A stretch of DNA of 64,000 nt from Halomonas sp. HL-48 (GTDB lineage Bacteria > Pseudomonadota > Gammaproteobacteria > Pseudomonadales > Halomonadaceae), in assembly GCF_001314875.1 (NCBI RefSeq), contig NZ_LJZS01000016.1, forward strand, positions 1 through 64,000, written 5' to 3'. A program made the position numbers and the translations under genes. Positions within the stretch are counted from its first letter, which is position 1. Every line of letters starts with the position of its first letter. Of this stretch, positions 1 to 8,007 are shown one piece after another. The notes beneath the pieces are model-generated. The model worked only from the letters and a program-made list of their open reading frames with translations, did not search any database and was not told the origin of the DNA.

Positions 1-2
1 AG

Positions 3-98
3 TGCCCTATTGAGGTGATGAGCGAGGAGCTGGCGAAGTACCATGAGGTTCCGTCATCGACACATTGACGGTGTTGCACTCAGAGCCTGCATCCGCCC
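3..98 (+). mobile_element. 3' remnant of an IS30-like insertion sequence
   Basis: The window opens inside a reading frame that ends at 66-68 (TGA). Its last 21 residues include CPIEVMSEELAKYH, which resembles the extreme C terminus of IS30-family transposases. Directly after the stop, 70-98 begins GTGTTGCACT and continues into a GC-rich stretch. I recall this type of sequence between the transposase stop and the terminal repeat of IS30 elements. The rest of the element lies outside the window, so it could be intact or broken. It borders the AT-rich gene pair that follows, which fits acquired DNA. The family assignment is from memory of the motif and is tentative; another DDE transposase tail is possible. 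Confidence 0.4.
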
Positions 99-110
99 TG
101 CTATCAAAAA

Positions 111-1022
111 CTATTCATACTTATTGTTATAAAGAATCAAGTAAAAATTACTTATAAATGATATGCAAACTTCGTTAATACTATTAAAGAAAACCCCTGG
201 AGCAACTAAATCTTTACTATGAAGCGCATAATCTTTAGAATATAAAAAATGAAAATATAGATTCCTTAGCTGTTTAATAAAGTCAAAAGTCCTTCCAAAT
301 GGGAAGGTTAAAGTAGATAGCGAGTCATCAAATTCAAAATCTTTGTATTCTTTAGGGTCTTTAAAAGCAAACTTCAAAGCATTAAAATGTTGTGGCGGCT
401 GGTTTGAAAAATCTAAACAACATGGATTAGCATAGATTGTATCAATCATAATATCCTTTATAAAGTTTCTACCAAAACCAAGCTCAGAAGATGCATTACC
501 AAAAAATTTTTTAAAAGAATCGTAGGTTTTATAGTAATTTTCTTGAGATCTTAGATAAATTAATGGGATAGCATAGCTAATATGTTCCAGAGACCGATAA
601 ATATGTAAAAAACTCTTTAGGCCTTCGCATTTTTGATGGGCAGAAATAGCTAGCGATATCTCGACCAAGAAGCTTTCAAAAAACTTTCTATTAGATTGAT
701 TCTGGGCATAAAAGGCATCCATAAAACTCTTAATAGAAAGCTCGTACGGGTCTAAAACAAGCTCAACATCATGCCAAAATGAACCAACGTCTAATTTTGT
801 TTTCCTGGTAGGATAAACAAAAAAATTAGTGTCAAATAAGACTCTTTCACTTTCAGTGCTTTCAAAAAAAATTCCACCAAGAAGAGACCTAAAGACAACA
901 AACTCTGGAGAAGCACCACTCTTCAACTGAAACTTATCATATCTGTTATAGAAGGCGAATTTGTTAGAAATGCGTTTTGGCTCAGTAAAAAAATAGCTCC
1001 CATATAAATTAAACTCAGACAT
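111..1022 (-). CDS. Unrecognised AT-rich protein with HEPN-like RNxxxH motif
   Basis: A 303-residue protein that I do not recognise. It is rich in Phe, Tyr, Asn and Lys, and its DNA is strikingly AT-rich beside the GC-rich genes from 2.5 kb on, a sign of horizontal transfer. The C-terminal half looks alpha-helical. Residues 135-160 contain a helix with a SLEHIS core, and R253-N254-L-Y-F-H258 fits the R-(polar)-X3-H pattern of HEPN ribonucleases. No signal peptide or clear membrane segment is seen. It starts two bases past the stop of the upstream gene (TGATATG), so the two are almost certainly co-translated. By analogy HEPN proteins often act as toxin or defence RNases, but that role is inference. 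The motif is short and could be chance. Confidence 0.6.
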   Translation of the reverse strand: MSEFNLYGSYFFTEPKRISNKFAFYNRYDKFQLKSGASPEFVVFRSLLGGIFFESTESERVLFDTNFFVYPTRKTKLDVGSFWHDVELVLDPYELSIKSFMDAFYAQNQSNRKFFESFLVEISLAISAHQKCEGLKSFLHIYRSLEHISYAIPLIYLRSQENYYKTYDSFKKFFGNASSELGFGRNFIKDIMIDTIYANPCCLDFSNQPPQHFNALKFAFKDPKEYKDFEFDDSLSTLTFPFGRTFDFIKQLRNLYFHFLYSKDYALHSKDLVAPGVFFNSINEVCISFISNFYLILYNNKYE

Positions 1023-1023
1023 A

Positions 1024-2067
1024 TCAAATCACCGAAGAAAATTTATGGGCGTAATCCAGGTCATCCCAGTCTTTATGCTCATTAAACTTGGAGATAAAAA
1101 GCTCTGCACAAACTCTTCTAGCATAACCAACTTTAATTCTTGAAACTTGCAAATTATCAAATGCAAGCTCAAAAATATTTACTCTCTCCAGCATGTAATC
1201 ACTGGGCACGTCATGTATAACTTCGAAAGAATCACGTACTCCTGAGCAAAAACCTACAAAGTTATTCTCGCTCTGGAACCAACGCCTAAGATTAGCATCT
1301 TCATCAGAAAAGCGTGAAATCAAATTCACCACATCATAAAAACTATACTTAATATCAGTTATACCAGAGCCTACAACTTTCCTAGCAATAATCTCATCCA
1401 TCTTGCTTTCAATAATTTTATTGTTGTCAATATTTACGCTAGAACTTAGAAATGCCAAGTAACCTTTTATAATATCAGATTTCTTAAAAACACCATGCTT
1501 TCTTCGTTTTCCAGGCTCTCTCTTTTCAGCTTGAAAAGGCAGGTCAACTTCGTCGAAATCGAAAATATTACCTGCGATTACTTCTATTTGATGGCGTGCA
1601 CTCATGGGCTTCTGCCCATTGTTTAAGGTAATCATCCGATAAAGAAGCAAATCATAAGTACTGCAAATAATTATATTGACGTATAGCTTTCTATCTTGTA
1701 TTTCAGAAAATTTTTCCCCCATATCGTGCTTAACTCTATTTAAAGTATTCAACCTCTGTATACCATCTAAAACAAAAAACTCATCAATCTTATCATTCAC
1801 ATAATGCGTAAGATCTGATATATCAAAATCTTCTTTTAAAGATACTGACTCATCAATTAGCGCAATAGTAATTGGAGGCATAACGCAACCAATTTTTATA
1901 TCGTCATACAATCGGGAATAAAACTTTTGATTCTGCTTGTCTCGCTGTAGTTCTAGCCTGTCTATCGCAGGGTAAAGACCATCTACAGCATCTCTATAGT
2001 TAATAGAGGCAGTTAAATAATGACTCTTAATGACCCTGTCATAACAGTTATCAAAAATATTGAACAT
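1024..2067 (-). CDS. DGxQR (ParB/DGQHR-like) protein, first gene of AT-rich pair
   Basis: A 347-residue cytosolic protein. The central region carries L-D-G-I-Q-R-L-N-T-L (around residues 100-109), then a hydrophobic strand and an N-N-G-Q-K-P-M-S-A-R-H-Q segment (149-160). This order recalls the ParB/Srx-like nuclease fold found in DGQHR proteins (DndB relatives) and in the DUF262 N terminus of GmrSD, where DGQQR lies in the NTP/active site. Residues 180-192 form a basic patch (EKREPGKRRKH) that could touch nucleic acid. The start is backed by a GAGG motif 7-8 bases upstream. DNA is AT-rich like its partner at 111-1022, from which it is separated by one base. Function is unknown; membership in a defence or DNA-modification system is inference. 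Confidence 0.65.
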   Translation of the reverse strand: MFNIFDNCYDRVIKSHYLTASINYRDAVDGLYPAIDRLELQRDKQNQKFYSRLYDDIKIGCVMPPITIALIDESVSLKEDFDISDLTHYVNDKIDEFFVLDGIQRLNTLNRVKHDMGEKFSEIQDRKLYVNIIICSTYDLLLYRMITLNNGQKPMSARHQIEVIAGNIFDFDEVDLPFQAEKREPGKRRKHGVFKKSDIIKGYLAFLSSSVNIDNNKIIESKMDEIIARKVVGSGITDIKYSFYDVVNLISRFSDEDANLRRWFQSENNFVGFCSGVRDSFEVIHDVPSDYMLERVNIFELAFDNLQVSRIKVGYARRVCAELFISKFNEHKDWDDLDYAHKFSSVI

Positions 2068-2095
2068 AAGAAAACCTCATATAGAATTAAAGCTT

Positions 2096-2284
2096 TTAAA
2101 CCACCCGCCCAATCCGAATCTCACACCGCCCCAAAATCTCCAAGTCGTGCATATCCTGCGGCTTGATCATTTCCGGCTGGTAATGGTCGTTGTCGCTGAT
2201 CAGGTACAGCGCGCCGCCCGCCAGGCGCTGCACCCGTTTGATTCTTCGCTCGCCGCTCAGCATCTCATTAACTTTATTAACAAA
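2096..2284 (-). pseudogene. C-terminal stump of an S24/LexA-like repressor
   Basis: Reading the minus strand from 2284 to the TAA at 2096 gives about 62 residues typical of the end of phage-type HTH/peptidase S24 repressors: a VNKVNEML-like start, then RIKRVQRL, GGALYLISDN, HYQPEMI, and a terminal LEILGRCEIRIGRVV. The preceding HTH and catalytic Ser/Lys region is absent: the same frame is stopped about 45 bases upstream and no homologous sequence is seen in the others. The DNA is GC-richer than the gene pair that follows it. It ends 28 bases before the start of the AT-rich operon. I read it as debris of an integrated phage or element next to dusA. Confidence 0.65.
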
Positions 2285-2529
2285 CTCTAACCCATGCCCA
2301 GCCCTGACGCCATTATCTCGAAGTCAACTTTCCCCACGGATGACCAACGATCTGCAGCACTCAAGCCGCACTCCGTCTCCCGCCGCCTATTGGTCTGGGC
2401 TGAGGGGGCTTTTTTGCGTACAATTGCGCACCAATAAACGCCCGCTTCTATTGCGTCGCTCCGGTGTTCAACTTTCACCTATTTCAAGACGTAACTTCAT
2501 ACCGCATCTAAGCGATGCAAGTGATTGAT
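2285..2529. other. dusA upstream region, no gene seen
   Basis: No convincing coding sequence. It contains a T6 run near 2410 and TACAAT at 2419-2424, which could serve as a -10 box for dusA, but I see no matching -35 box at normal spacing. There is no clear Shine-Dalgarno in front of either possible dusA start. Confidence 0.4.
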
Positions 2530-3588
2530 ATGACGAATCAAAGCCCCGCTAATGCAGCTCGCCGGTTTTCGGTTGCACCCATGATGGACTGGACCACACG
2601 GGACTACAGAGCCTTCGCACGTACCTTGAGTACGCGTGCGTTGCTGTATACCGAAATGGTGACGACTGGCGCTATTTTGCATGGCTCGCCGCGTGAGCGC
2701 TTTCTGGGCTTTGATGACGTTGAGCACCCGATTGCGCTGCAGCTTGGCGGCAGCGATGCCGTTGAGCTTGCCGAGTGCGCGGCGATTGCCGAGGCGTGGG
2801 GCTATGATGAGGTCAATCTGAACGTCGGCTGCCCGAGCGATCGGGTGCAGAACAATATGATCGGCGCCTGCTTGATGGGCTACCCGGAGAAGGTCGCCGC
2901 GGCGGTCAAGGCCATGCAGGCGGCGGTGTCGATTCCGGTGACCGTTAAGTGCCGTATCGGCATCGATGATCAGGATGAAGACGCTGACCTCGCGCGGTTT
3001 ATTGATATTGTGGCGAATGCGGGCTGCGATACCTTCACCGTGCATGCACGTAAAGCCTGGCTGCAGGGCCTCTCGCCCAAGGAAAACCGCGACGTGCCGC
3101 CGCTTAACTACCCCCGCGTGCATCGTCTGAAACAACAGCATCCTGAGTTACACATCGGCATTAACGGCGGCATCAAGACCCTCGCCGAATGTCAGGCGCA
3201 GCTCGAGCACGTGGATAGCGTGATGGTGGGCCGCGAAGCCTATCAGAACCCCTGGCTGCTGGCGGGTGTGGACGAGCAGCTGTTCGGCACGCCCGGGCCC
3301 GCCGCCAGCCGTATGGACGCCGCTCGCGCGTTTCGTCCCTATATTCAGAAACGCCTGGACGAAGGCGCCAAGCTTAACCACATCACGCGCCATTTGCTGG
3401 GGCTGTTCCAGGGGTGCCCTGGCGGGCGGCGTTTCCGGCGGCATCTGTCGGAACACGCCCATAAAGACGGTGCGGGGCTACGCCTGTTCGATGAGGCGCT
3501 GAGCCTGGTGCGTGAACCGTCTGACGAAGCCTCCCGCCCGCAGTCGCAAGCCCCCACCCCAGACGCAAAACAGCCCGCCACCGCTTAA
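2530..3588 (+). CDS. dusA: tRNA-dihydrouridine(20/20a) synthase DusA
   Basis: FMN-dependent enzyme that reduces uridines 20/20a of the tRNA D-loop to dihydrouridine. The N terminus has the DusA signature RFSVAPMMDWTTRDYR. It is followed by LLYTEMVTTGA, the QLGGSD strand, the NLNVGCPSDRVQ loop with the catalytic Cys, VKCRIGID, FTVHARKAWLQGLSPKENR and the phosphate-binding NGGI and VGREAYQNPW motifs of the TIM barrel. The C-terminal helical domain ends GLFQGCPGGRRFRRHLSE. At 352 residues it is close to family size, with a Pro/Gln-rich tail of about 25 residues. An in-frame ATG at 2515 is an alternative start; neither has a good ribosome site. The 5' end of dusA is a known integration target for prophages and islands, which fits the debris just upstream. 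Confidence 0.95.
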   Translation: MTNQSPANAARRFSVAPMMDWTTRDYRAFARTLSTRALLYTEMVTTGAILHGSPRERFLGFDDVEHPIALQLGGSDAVELAECAAIAEAWGYDEVNLNVGCPSDRVQNNMIGACLMGYPEKVAAAVKAMQAAVSIPVTVKCRIGIDDQDEDADLARFIDIVANAGCDTFTVHARKAWLQGLSPKENRDVPPLNYPRVHRLKQQHPELHIGINGGIKTLAECQAQLEHVDSVMVGREAYQNPWLLAGVDEQLFGTPGPAASRMDAARAFRPYIQKRLDEGAKLNHITRHLLGLFQGCPGGRRFRRHLSEHAHKDGAGLRLFDEALSLVREPSDEASRPQSQAPTPDAKQPATA

Positions 3589-3600
3589 CGGTGACGGGCT
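3572..3600 (+). terminator. Hairpin terminator at end of dusA
   Basis: AGCCCGCCACCG (3572-3583) pairs with CGGTGACGGGCT (3589-3600) around a five-base loop that includes the dusA stop codon, with one mismatch. Only a weak T-rich tail follows, so efficiency is uncertain. dusA and the catalase converge here. Confidence 0.6.
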
Positions 3601-3650
3601 TCGCTTTGGCTACAACCTAGCTGCAAGTGGGCTGCAGCCGGAGTGATGAC

Positions 3651-5105
3651 TTACTGGCCGCGCACGCCCTGTTCGATACGATTGCCGATATCCGGGTCGA
3701 TGTTGCGCCAGTACTCGAAGGCCCGTTCCAGTACCGGCTCGGTTACCCCGCCGGAAAGATGCCCCACTACGTTGGACACCAGCCGTTCCCGCTGGGCGTC
3801 GTCCATCACCTCACGCACCAGCGCACCGGCCTGACTCCAGTCGTCGTCATCCGGGCGTAGCGTATAGGCCGCACGCACGAACTGCCCGTCGGTGGACCAG
3901 ACGGCATCTTCCGAGTAGCGCTCCGGATTGGCAACCGGGCCGCCCTTGCTGTTCGGCGTGTACACCGGATCGGTGGAATGCCGAATACGCATGGCGCCGC
4001 CCTGGGCATAACTATGCACCGGGGTCTTGGGCGAATTGACCGGAATATGCTTGTAGTTCACCCCCAGCCGGGCGCGGTGGGCGTCGGCGTAGGAGATCGA
4101 ACGCGCAAGCAGCATCTTGTCCGGCGAGAGGCCAGTACCCGGCACCATATTGTTGGGCTCGAACGCTGCCTGTTCGATCTGGCTGTGGAAGTCGTTGGGG
4201 TTCTGATTAAGCGTTAGCTTGCCGACCTCGATCATCGGGTAGTCGTCGTGGGGCCACACCTTGGTCAGGTCGAAGGGGTTGAGGCGGTAGGTCTTGGCAT
4301 CGTCAAACGGCATGATCTGCATCTTCAGCGTCCAGGTGGGGTAATCCCCCCGCTTAATGGACTCGAACAGATCGCGGCGGTGATAGTCGGCATCGGTGCC
4401 GGCCATTTCATCCGCCTGCTGCTGGGTCATGCACTTGATGCCCTGGTCGGTCTTGAAGTGATACTTCACCCAGAAGCGCTCACCCTCGGCGTTGACCCAC
4501 ATGTAGGTGTGGCTCGAGTAGCCGTTCATGTGCCGCCAGGTTGCCGGAATGCCCCGGTCGCCCATCAGCCAGGTCACCTGGTGGGCGGACTCAGGCGCCA
4601 GCGTCCAGAAGTCCCACTGCATGTCGTGGTCGCGCAGGCCGTTGTCGGCCCGGCGCTTTTGCGAATGGATAAAGTGCTGAAACTTCATCGGGTCGCGGAC
4701 GAAGAACACGGGGGTATTGTTACCCACCATGTCGAAGTTGCCGTCTTCGGTGTAGAACTTCACCGAAAACCCGCGCGGGTCACGCCAGGTATCCGGGCTG
4801 CCGCTTTCTCCGGCCACGGTGGAAAAGCGAATCACCACGTCGGTTTTGGCGCCTTTCTGGAGGAAGTTGGCCTTGGTGTATTGGCTGACGTCGTGGGTGA
4901 CCTCGAAATGCCCGAACGCCCCGCTGCCTTTGGCGTGGGGCTGGCGGTCGGGAATCATTTCGCGGTTGAACGCCGCCATCTGCTCCATCAGATAATGGTC
5001 GTGCATGACAATCGGGCCGTCCTGTCCTACCGACAGCGAATACTCGTCGCTGGATACCGGATTGCCTGCTTCGTTGGTCGTGTTGTTGAGCTTGTCGCCT
5101 GCCAT
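3651..5105 (-). CDS. Monofunctional heme catalase (clade 3 type)
   Basis: Decomposes hydrogen peroxide in the cytoplasm. 484 residues, the small-subunit size. The catalytic His is H57 in the [15 protein letters not shown] segment. [21 protein letters not shown] and [10 protein letters not shown] give the distal Asn region, and [11 protein letters not shown] carries the proximal heme-ligand Tyr. The start at 5105 is chosen because AAGGGAG lies 8 bases upstream; a longer in-frame extension of 13 residues to 5144 lacks support. It is monocistronic, converging with dusA. About 180 bases separate it from the deacylase gene at 5289. I saw no clear OxyR or PerR box in its leader. Confidence 0.95.
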   Translation of the reverse strand: MAGDKLNNTTNEAGNPVSSDEYSLSVGQDGPIVMHDHYLMEQMAAFNREMIPDRQPHAKGSGAFGHFEVTHDVSQYTKANFLQKGAKTDVVIRFSTVAGESGSPDTWRDPRGFSVKFYTEDGNFDMVGNNTPVFFVRDPMKFQHFIHSQKRRADNGLRDHDMQWDFWTLAPESAHQVTWLMGDRGIPATWRHMNGYSSHTYMWVNAEGERFWVKYHFKTDQGIKCMTQQQADEMAGTDADYHRRDLFESIKRGDYPTWTLKMQIMPFDDAKTYRLNPFDLTKVWPHDDYPMIEVGKLTLNQNPNDFHSQIEQAAFEPNNMVPGTGLSPDKMLLARSISYADAHRARLGVNYKHIPVNSPKTPVHSYAQGGAMRIRHSTDPVYTPNSKGGPVANPERYSEDAVWSTDGQFVRAAYTLRPDDDDWSQAGALVREVMDDAQRERLVSNVVGHLSGGVTEPVLERAFEYWRNIDPDIGNRIEQGVRGQ

Positions 5106-5288
5106 CGTTAGTTCTCCCTTCATTCGAGGTGGCGCGGTCACCATCCAGTCACCGTCTTTGCTGCTAATCGCCGGCCACTGGTGTCGGCTGCGTTAGTCAC
5201 TCAACAGTTATAGTTAAAGAACGCACTTACCGCCATCCGTGGTCGTTGCGCTGCCGCTATTGCAGCGATGTTTCGGGTTATATTGCCG

Positions 5289-6332
5289 TCAATACAGCGA
5301 ATCAGGGGGCGGTGCCAGGCTCGAGTTGAAGCTTTCGATGGCCGTTTCGGCCTCTTCGATGGCGTCAAAGCGGGCGATATGAAACAGCGCCTCGCCCTCG
5401 TTGGCCAGCGGCAAGCGGCTCATGCCGATGACGATACCATCGGCCATGGCGCGCACATCCCCCTCGTCGTTGCCGAACGGGTCCGCCACCTTACCCAGCA
5501 CCTCGCCTTTGGCGACGCGCGCCCCCAGACGCACCTTTGGCCGCAGAATGCCGTCGATGGGCGCCCGCGCCCAGCTCGACCCGTTGGCGACTTCCGCCGG
5601 GGCTGGCGAACGGCGGCGCTGCTCGCCGCTGAGCATGCCCAGGCGGCGCATTACCCGCAGCACGCCGCGCACCCCCGGGGCGATCGCCCACTCATCAAAG
5701 CGCAGCGCTTCTCCAGCTTCATAGGTGAGCACTGGAATACCGCGACTTTGTGCATAGTGCCGCAGGCTGCCCTCGCGCAGCTCGGCGTTGAGGACCACCG
5801 GCGCGCCAAAGGCATCTGCCATGCGTTCGGTTTCGCTTTCCGGGCTCAACTGGGCGCGAATTTGCGGCAGGTTCGTCCGGTGGATCGCCCCGGTGTGCAG
5901 GTCGATGATGTGCGTGGCGTGATCGACGATTTCCTCGCGGAAAAGCGCCGCGACCCGGCCACCCAAAGAGCCGGACTCACTGCCGGGAAAGCAGCGGTTG
6001 AGGTCGCGCCGGTCGGGCAGGTAACGGGTTTGCTGCAGAAAGGCGAAGACGTTGACCACCGGCACGGCAATCAGAGTGCCCTTCAGGCTGTTGATGGCCT
6101 TGGCGCGCAGCACCCGGCGGACGATTTCCACGCCGTTGATTTCATCGCCGTGGATGCCGCCGCATACCAGCATGACCGGGCCGTTGCGTCGGCCGTGTAC
6201 CACCTCGACCGGGATATGCAGCGGCGTATGGGTATACAGACGTGCCACCGGCACATCGATTTGTAGGCGCTTACCGGGGGCGATGCTATGTCCGGCAAGT
6301 TGGAAAGCGGCTCGTGCCATTAGGTGTCTCAT
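5289..6332 (-). CDS. Succinylglutamate desuccinylase/aspartoacylase-family protein
   Basis: A 347-residue zinc-dependent amide hydrolase of the M14 AstE/AspA family. Zinc ligands are visible as GGIHGDE (His and Glu) and IDLHTGAIHRTNLPQIRA (second His). DLNRCFPG is the substrate-carboxylate region, and YEAGEALRFDE contains the likely catalytic Glu. The C-terminal ~90 residues form a lipoyl-like beta domain (IDGILRPKVRLGARVAKGEVLGKV). The substrate cannot be told from sequence; N-acyl amino acids are usual. It is not next to arginine (ast) or ectoine (doe) degradation genes. ATG codons at 6332 and 6320 are both possible starts. It is divergent from the TetR gene, so the 6333-6530 spacer may hold promoters for both. 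Confidence 0.8.
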   Translation of the reverse strand: MRHLMARAAFQLAGHSIAPGKRLQIDVPVARLYTHTPLHIPVEVVHGRRNGPVMLVCGGIHGDEINGVEIVRRVLRAKAINSLKGTLIAVPVVNVFAFLQQTRYLPDRRDLNRCFPGSESGSLGGRVAALFREEIVDHATHIIDLHTGAIHRTNLPQIRAQLSPESETERMADAFGAPVVLNAELREGSLRHYAQSRGIPVLTYEAGEALRFDEWAIAPGVRGVLRVMRRLGMLSGEQRRRSPAPAEVANGSSWARAPIDGILRPKVRLGARVAKGEVLGKVADPFGNDEGDVRAMADGIVIGMSRLPLANEGEALFHIARFDAIEEAETAIESFNSSLAPPPDSLY

Positions 6333-6453
6333 TTTACAGGTCGCTCAGCGTGCGCTGTCACGACGTTTAAAAACAGTGTTCTACTGCCTCTTTATACGCC
6401 CGCCACACAAAAATACCAGCCCTCAAGGCAGCTTAGCGGCATCGCGCATTTCC

Positions 6454-6470
6454 ATACACAATTGAATGTA
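6454..6470 (+). promoter_or_regulatory. AcrR-like operator, site A (upstream of tetR)
   Basis: ATACA-CAAT-TGAATGTA, matching the pattern ATACA-N4-TGAATGTA that forms the core of the E. coli AcrR operator as I know it. It lies 60 bases before the regulator start, so the regulator probably controls itself. The same core occurs exactly at 12529 and 16163. Confidence 0.6.
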
Positions 6471-6530
6471 AAATAATTGATGAATCAGATAAAATGTGGA
6501 CACAAATATCGTCAACGAGGTTGTGTTTCC

Positions 6531-7169
6531 ATGGCAAGAAAAACAAAGGCTGAAGCAGCGGCCACGCGCGAAGCGCTACTCGATGCTGCTGAAGACATGT
6601 TCATGGAACACGGCGTGGCCCGCACGTCGCTCGAGCAGATCGCTCGTCAAGCCGGGATGACACGGGGCGCGGTTTACTGGCACTTTAAAAACAAGGGGGA
6701 TATGTTTCGCGCCATGCTGGAGCGCGTGCGTATGCCGTTCCAGGACCTGGTGGATGAAATCGAGGCGCTCGAGCATGATGTCTCCTCGCTGGAAGCCATT
6801 CGGCTGGCCTGCCTGCAGGGCCTCCAGCGTTTAGAACAGCACCCCCGCTCGCGCAGGGTACACGCCATCCTGATTCATCGCTGCGAGTTTTTCAGCGATA
6901 TTGACCCTATCGCCATGCAGCAGGAAATCGCCGACGAATGTCGCGACTCATTGTATCAGCACCTGCTGATTTCACGGCAACAGCAGATGCTCGCCGACGA
7001 CCTCACTCCCGAAGTCGCCACCGACCTCATCCAGTCCATGCTCGCCGGGCTGTTCCACGACTGGATACGCGATCCCGCCCGCTTTTCGATCTACGACCGC
7101 GGCGTGCCGCTGGTCAATCAGCTGATTCGCATGATGCATCGTAAGGATGACACCAGCGGCACGCGCTGA
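6531..7169 (+). CDS. TetR/AcrR-type efflux repressor
   Basis: A 212-residue transcription factor. The N-terminal HTH spans about residues 13-60 (REALLDAAEDMFMEHG, then TSLEQIARQAGMTRGAVYWHFKNKGDMF), as in AcrR, TtgR and MexR-type TetR repressors of RND pumps. The C-terminal helical ligand domain contains CEFF and RQQQMLADDL-like stretches seen in the AcrR/TtgR group. The start at 6531 is supported by GAGGT about 10 bases upstream; an 18-residue extension is unlikely. It carries an operator-like site in its own leader, and sites of the same sequence precede the adaptor, the channel, the porin and a distant LpxR gene. The ligand is not predictable. Confidence 0.88.
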   Translation: MARKTKAEAAATREALLDAAEDMFMEHGVARTSLEQIARQAGMTRGAVYWHFKNKGDMFRAMLERVRMPFQDLVDEIEALEHDVSSLEAIRLACLQGLQRLEQHPRSRRVHAILIHRCEFFSDIDPIAMQQEIADECRDSLYQHLLISRQQQMLADDLTPEVATDLIQSMLAGLFHDWIRDPARFSIYDRGVPLVNQLIRMMHRKDDTSGTR

Positions 7170-7172
7170 TCG

Positions 7173-7853
7173 CTAATGGGGCGCAAGCGTCCCCTCAGTG
7201 CGAGACTTCTTTGATTTGCCTTTTAGCTGACGCAGCCGAGCGCGGGTCTCGAGAAACGCCTCCTTCTCAACGCTGCGGAACGCATCCTCGTCGGGCAGGT
7301 ATTTGACCAGCACGCGATATTCACCCTCGCTGCCCAGCCGGTCCTGTTTGCTCAGCAAACGCACTTCACAGGATGGATCATCGGTGAGCACGGCGCGCCC
7401 CGGCTGCCCTTCGCTTGCCGCCTGGGTGACTTTAACGCACTTGCCCAGCAGGCTGCGGCGTGCCTGATGACGATGGAACCACGGGCCCATCTGCCGGCAC
7501 AGGCTTTCAGCGATCGGCGATGCCAACGCAAAGCTGGCCCACAACAAGACCACGCCAATCGGCACGATAAACAGCCCCACCTCCAGCCAACGCAGCACCA
7601 CAAGCTCTACGGTTAATGTAATGCCGGCGGCCAGCACGATCAGCCAGCTAAGCGCCAAGCTGGTCGGCACACCGGCAAACCCCAGGGCCACCAAAGCGCT
7701 GGCCAGGTGGTCATCGCGCAGGCTGTCTTTCTCAAACAGCTCCACGGGCGCTAGCCGCAGCATGACACACAGCCAATAAAGCCCGACAAGCGGTAGCAAC
7801 GCGGTAAATAGGATGAACGGAAAACTCACTAATAGCTGGCGTATTGTTTCCAT
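7173..7853 (-). CDS. Inner-membrane OB-fold protein (YqiJ/NfeD-like)
   Basis: A 226-residue protein with three predicted membrane segments in the first ~110 residues (about 10-32, 50-75 and 80-110). A soluble C-terminal domain follows (SLLGKCVKVTQ, GRAVLTDD, EVRLLS, GEYRVLVKYL), which looks like the OB fold of NfeD/YqiJ proteins. In E. coli yqiJ is paired with the flotillin gene yqiK; no flotillin is visible here. The last ~20 residues are basic (KGKSKKSR). It converges on the TetR gene with a three-base gap. The start is preceded by AGGGGG. Role unknown; possibly membrane organisation, by family only. Confidence 0.55.
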   Translation of the reverse strand: METIRQLLVSFPFILFTALLPLVGLYWLCVMLRLAPVELFEKDSLRDDHLASALVALGFAGVPTSLALSWLIVLAAGITLTVELVVLRWLEVGLFIVPIGVVLLWASFALASPIAESLCRQMGPWFHRHQARRSLLGKCVKVTQAASEGQPGRAVLTDDPSCEVRLLSKQDRLGSEGEYRVLVKYLPDEDAFRSVEKEAFLETRARLRQLKGKSKKSRTEGTLAPH

Positions 7854-7946
7854 CTCGCATTCCCCCTACGTTTAGGCTCATTTTATTGAGCCTTACACTT
7901 GCAGCGTAGCCTCCTTACCTGGCAATAACATCTAGCAGCGCAGCAT

Positions 7947-7979
7947 AAAAAAAGGGCATCACCGGTTACGATGATGCCC
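7947..7979 (-). terminator. Rho-independent terminator of the RND pump operon
   Basis: GGGCATCA (7954-7961) and TGATGCCC (7972-7979) form a perfect 8-bp stem. Read on the minus strand, the stem is followed by seven T residues (7953-7947). It sits 28 bases after the pump gene stop. Confidence 0.85.
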
Positions 7980-8007
7980 GTCAATTTTCAGCTAGAAGAT
8001 AAAGAAT

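Noticed and set aside
2405..2424. T-run and TACAAT as a defined dusA promoter
   Set aside because: No -35 element at an acceptable distance; the T-run has no stem before it, so it is not a terminator either.
2287..2478. 63-codon minus-strand frame between the repressor stump and dusA
   Set aside because: It runs out of frame with the repressor homology and has no recognisable content.
4248..5111. 287-codon open frame opposite the catalase
   Set aside because: Antisense to conserved catalase motifs; no ribosome site or recognisable product.
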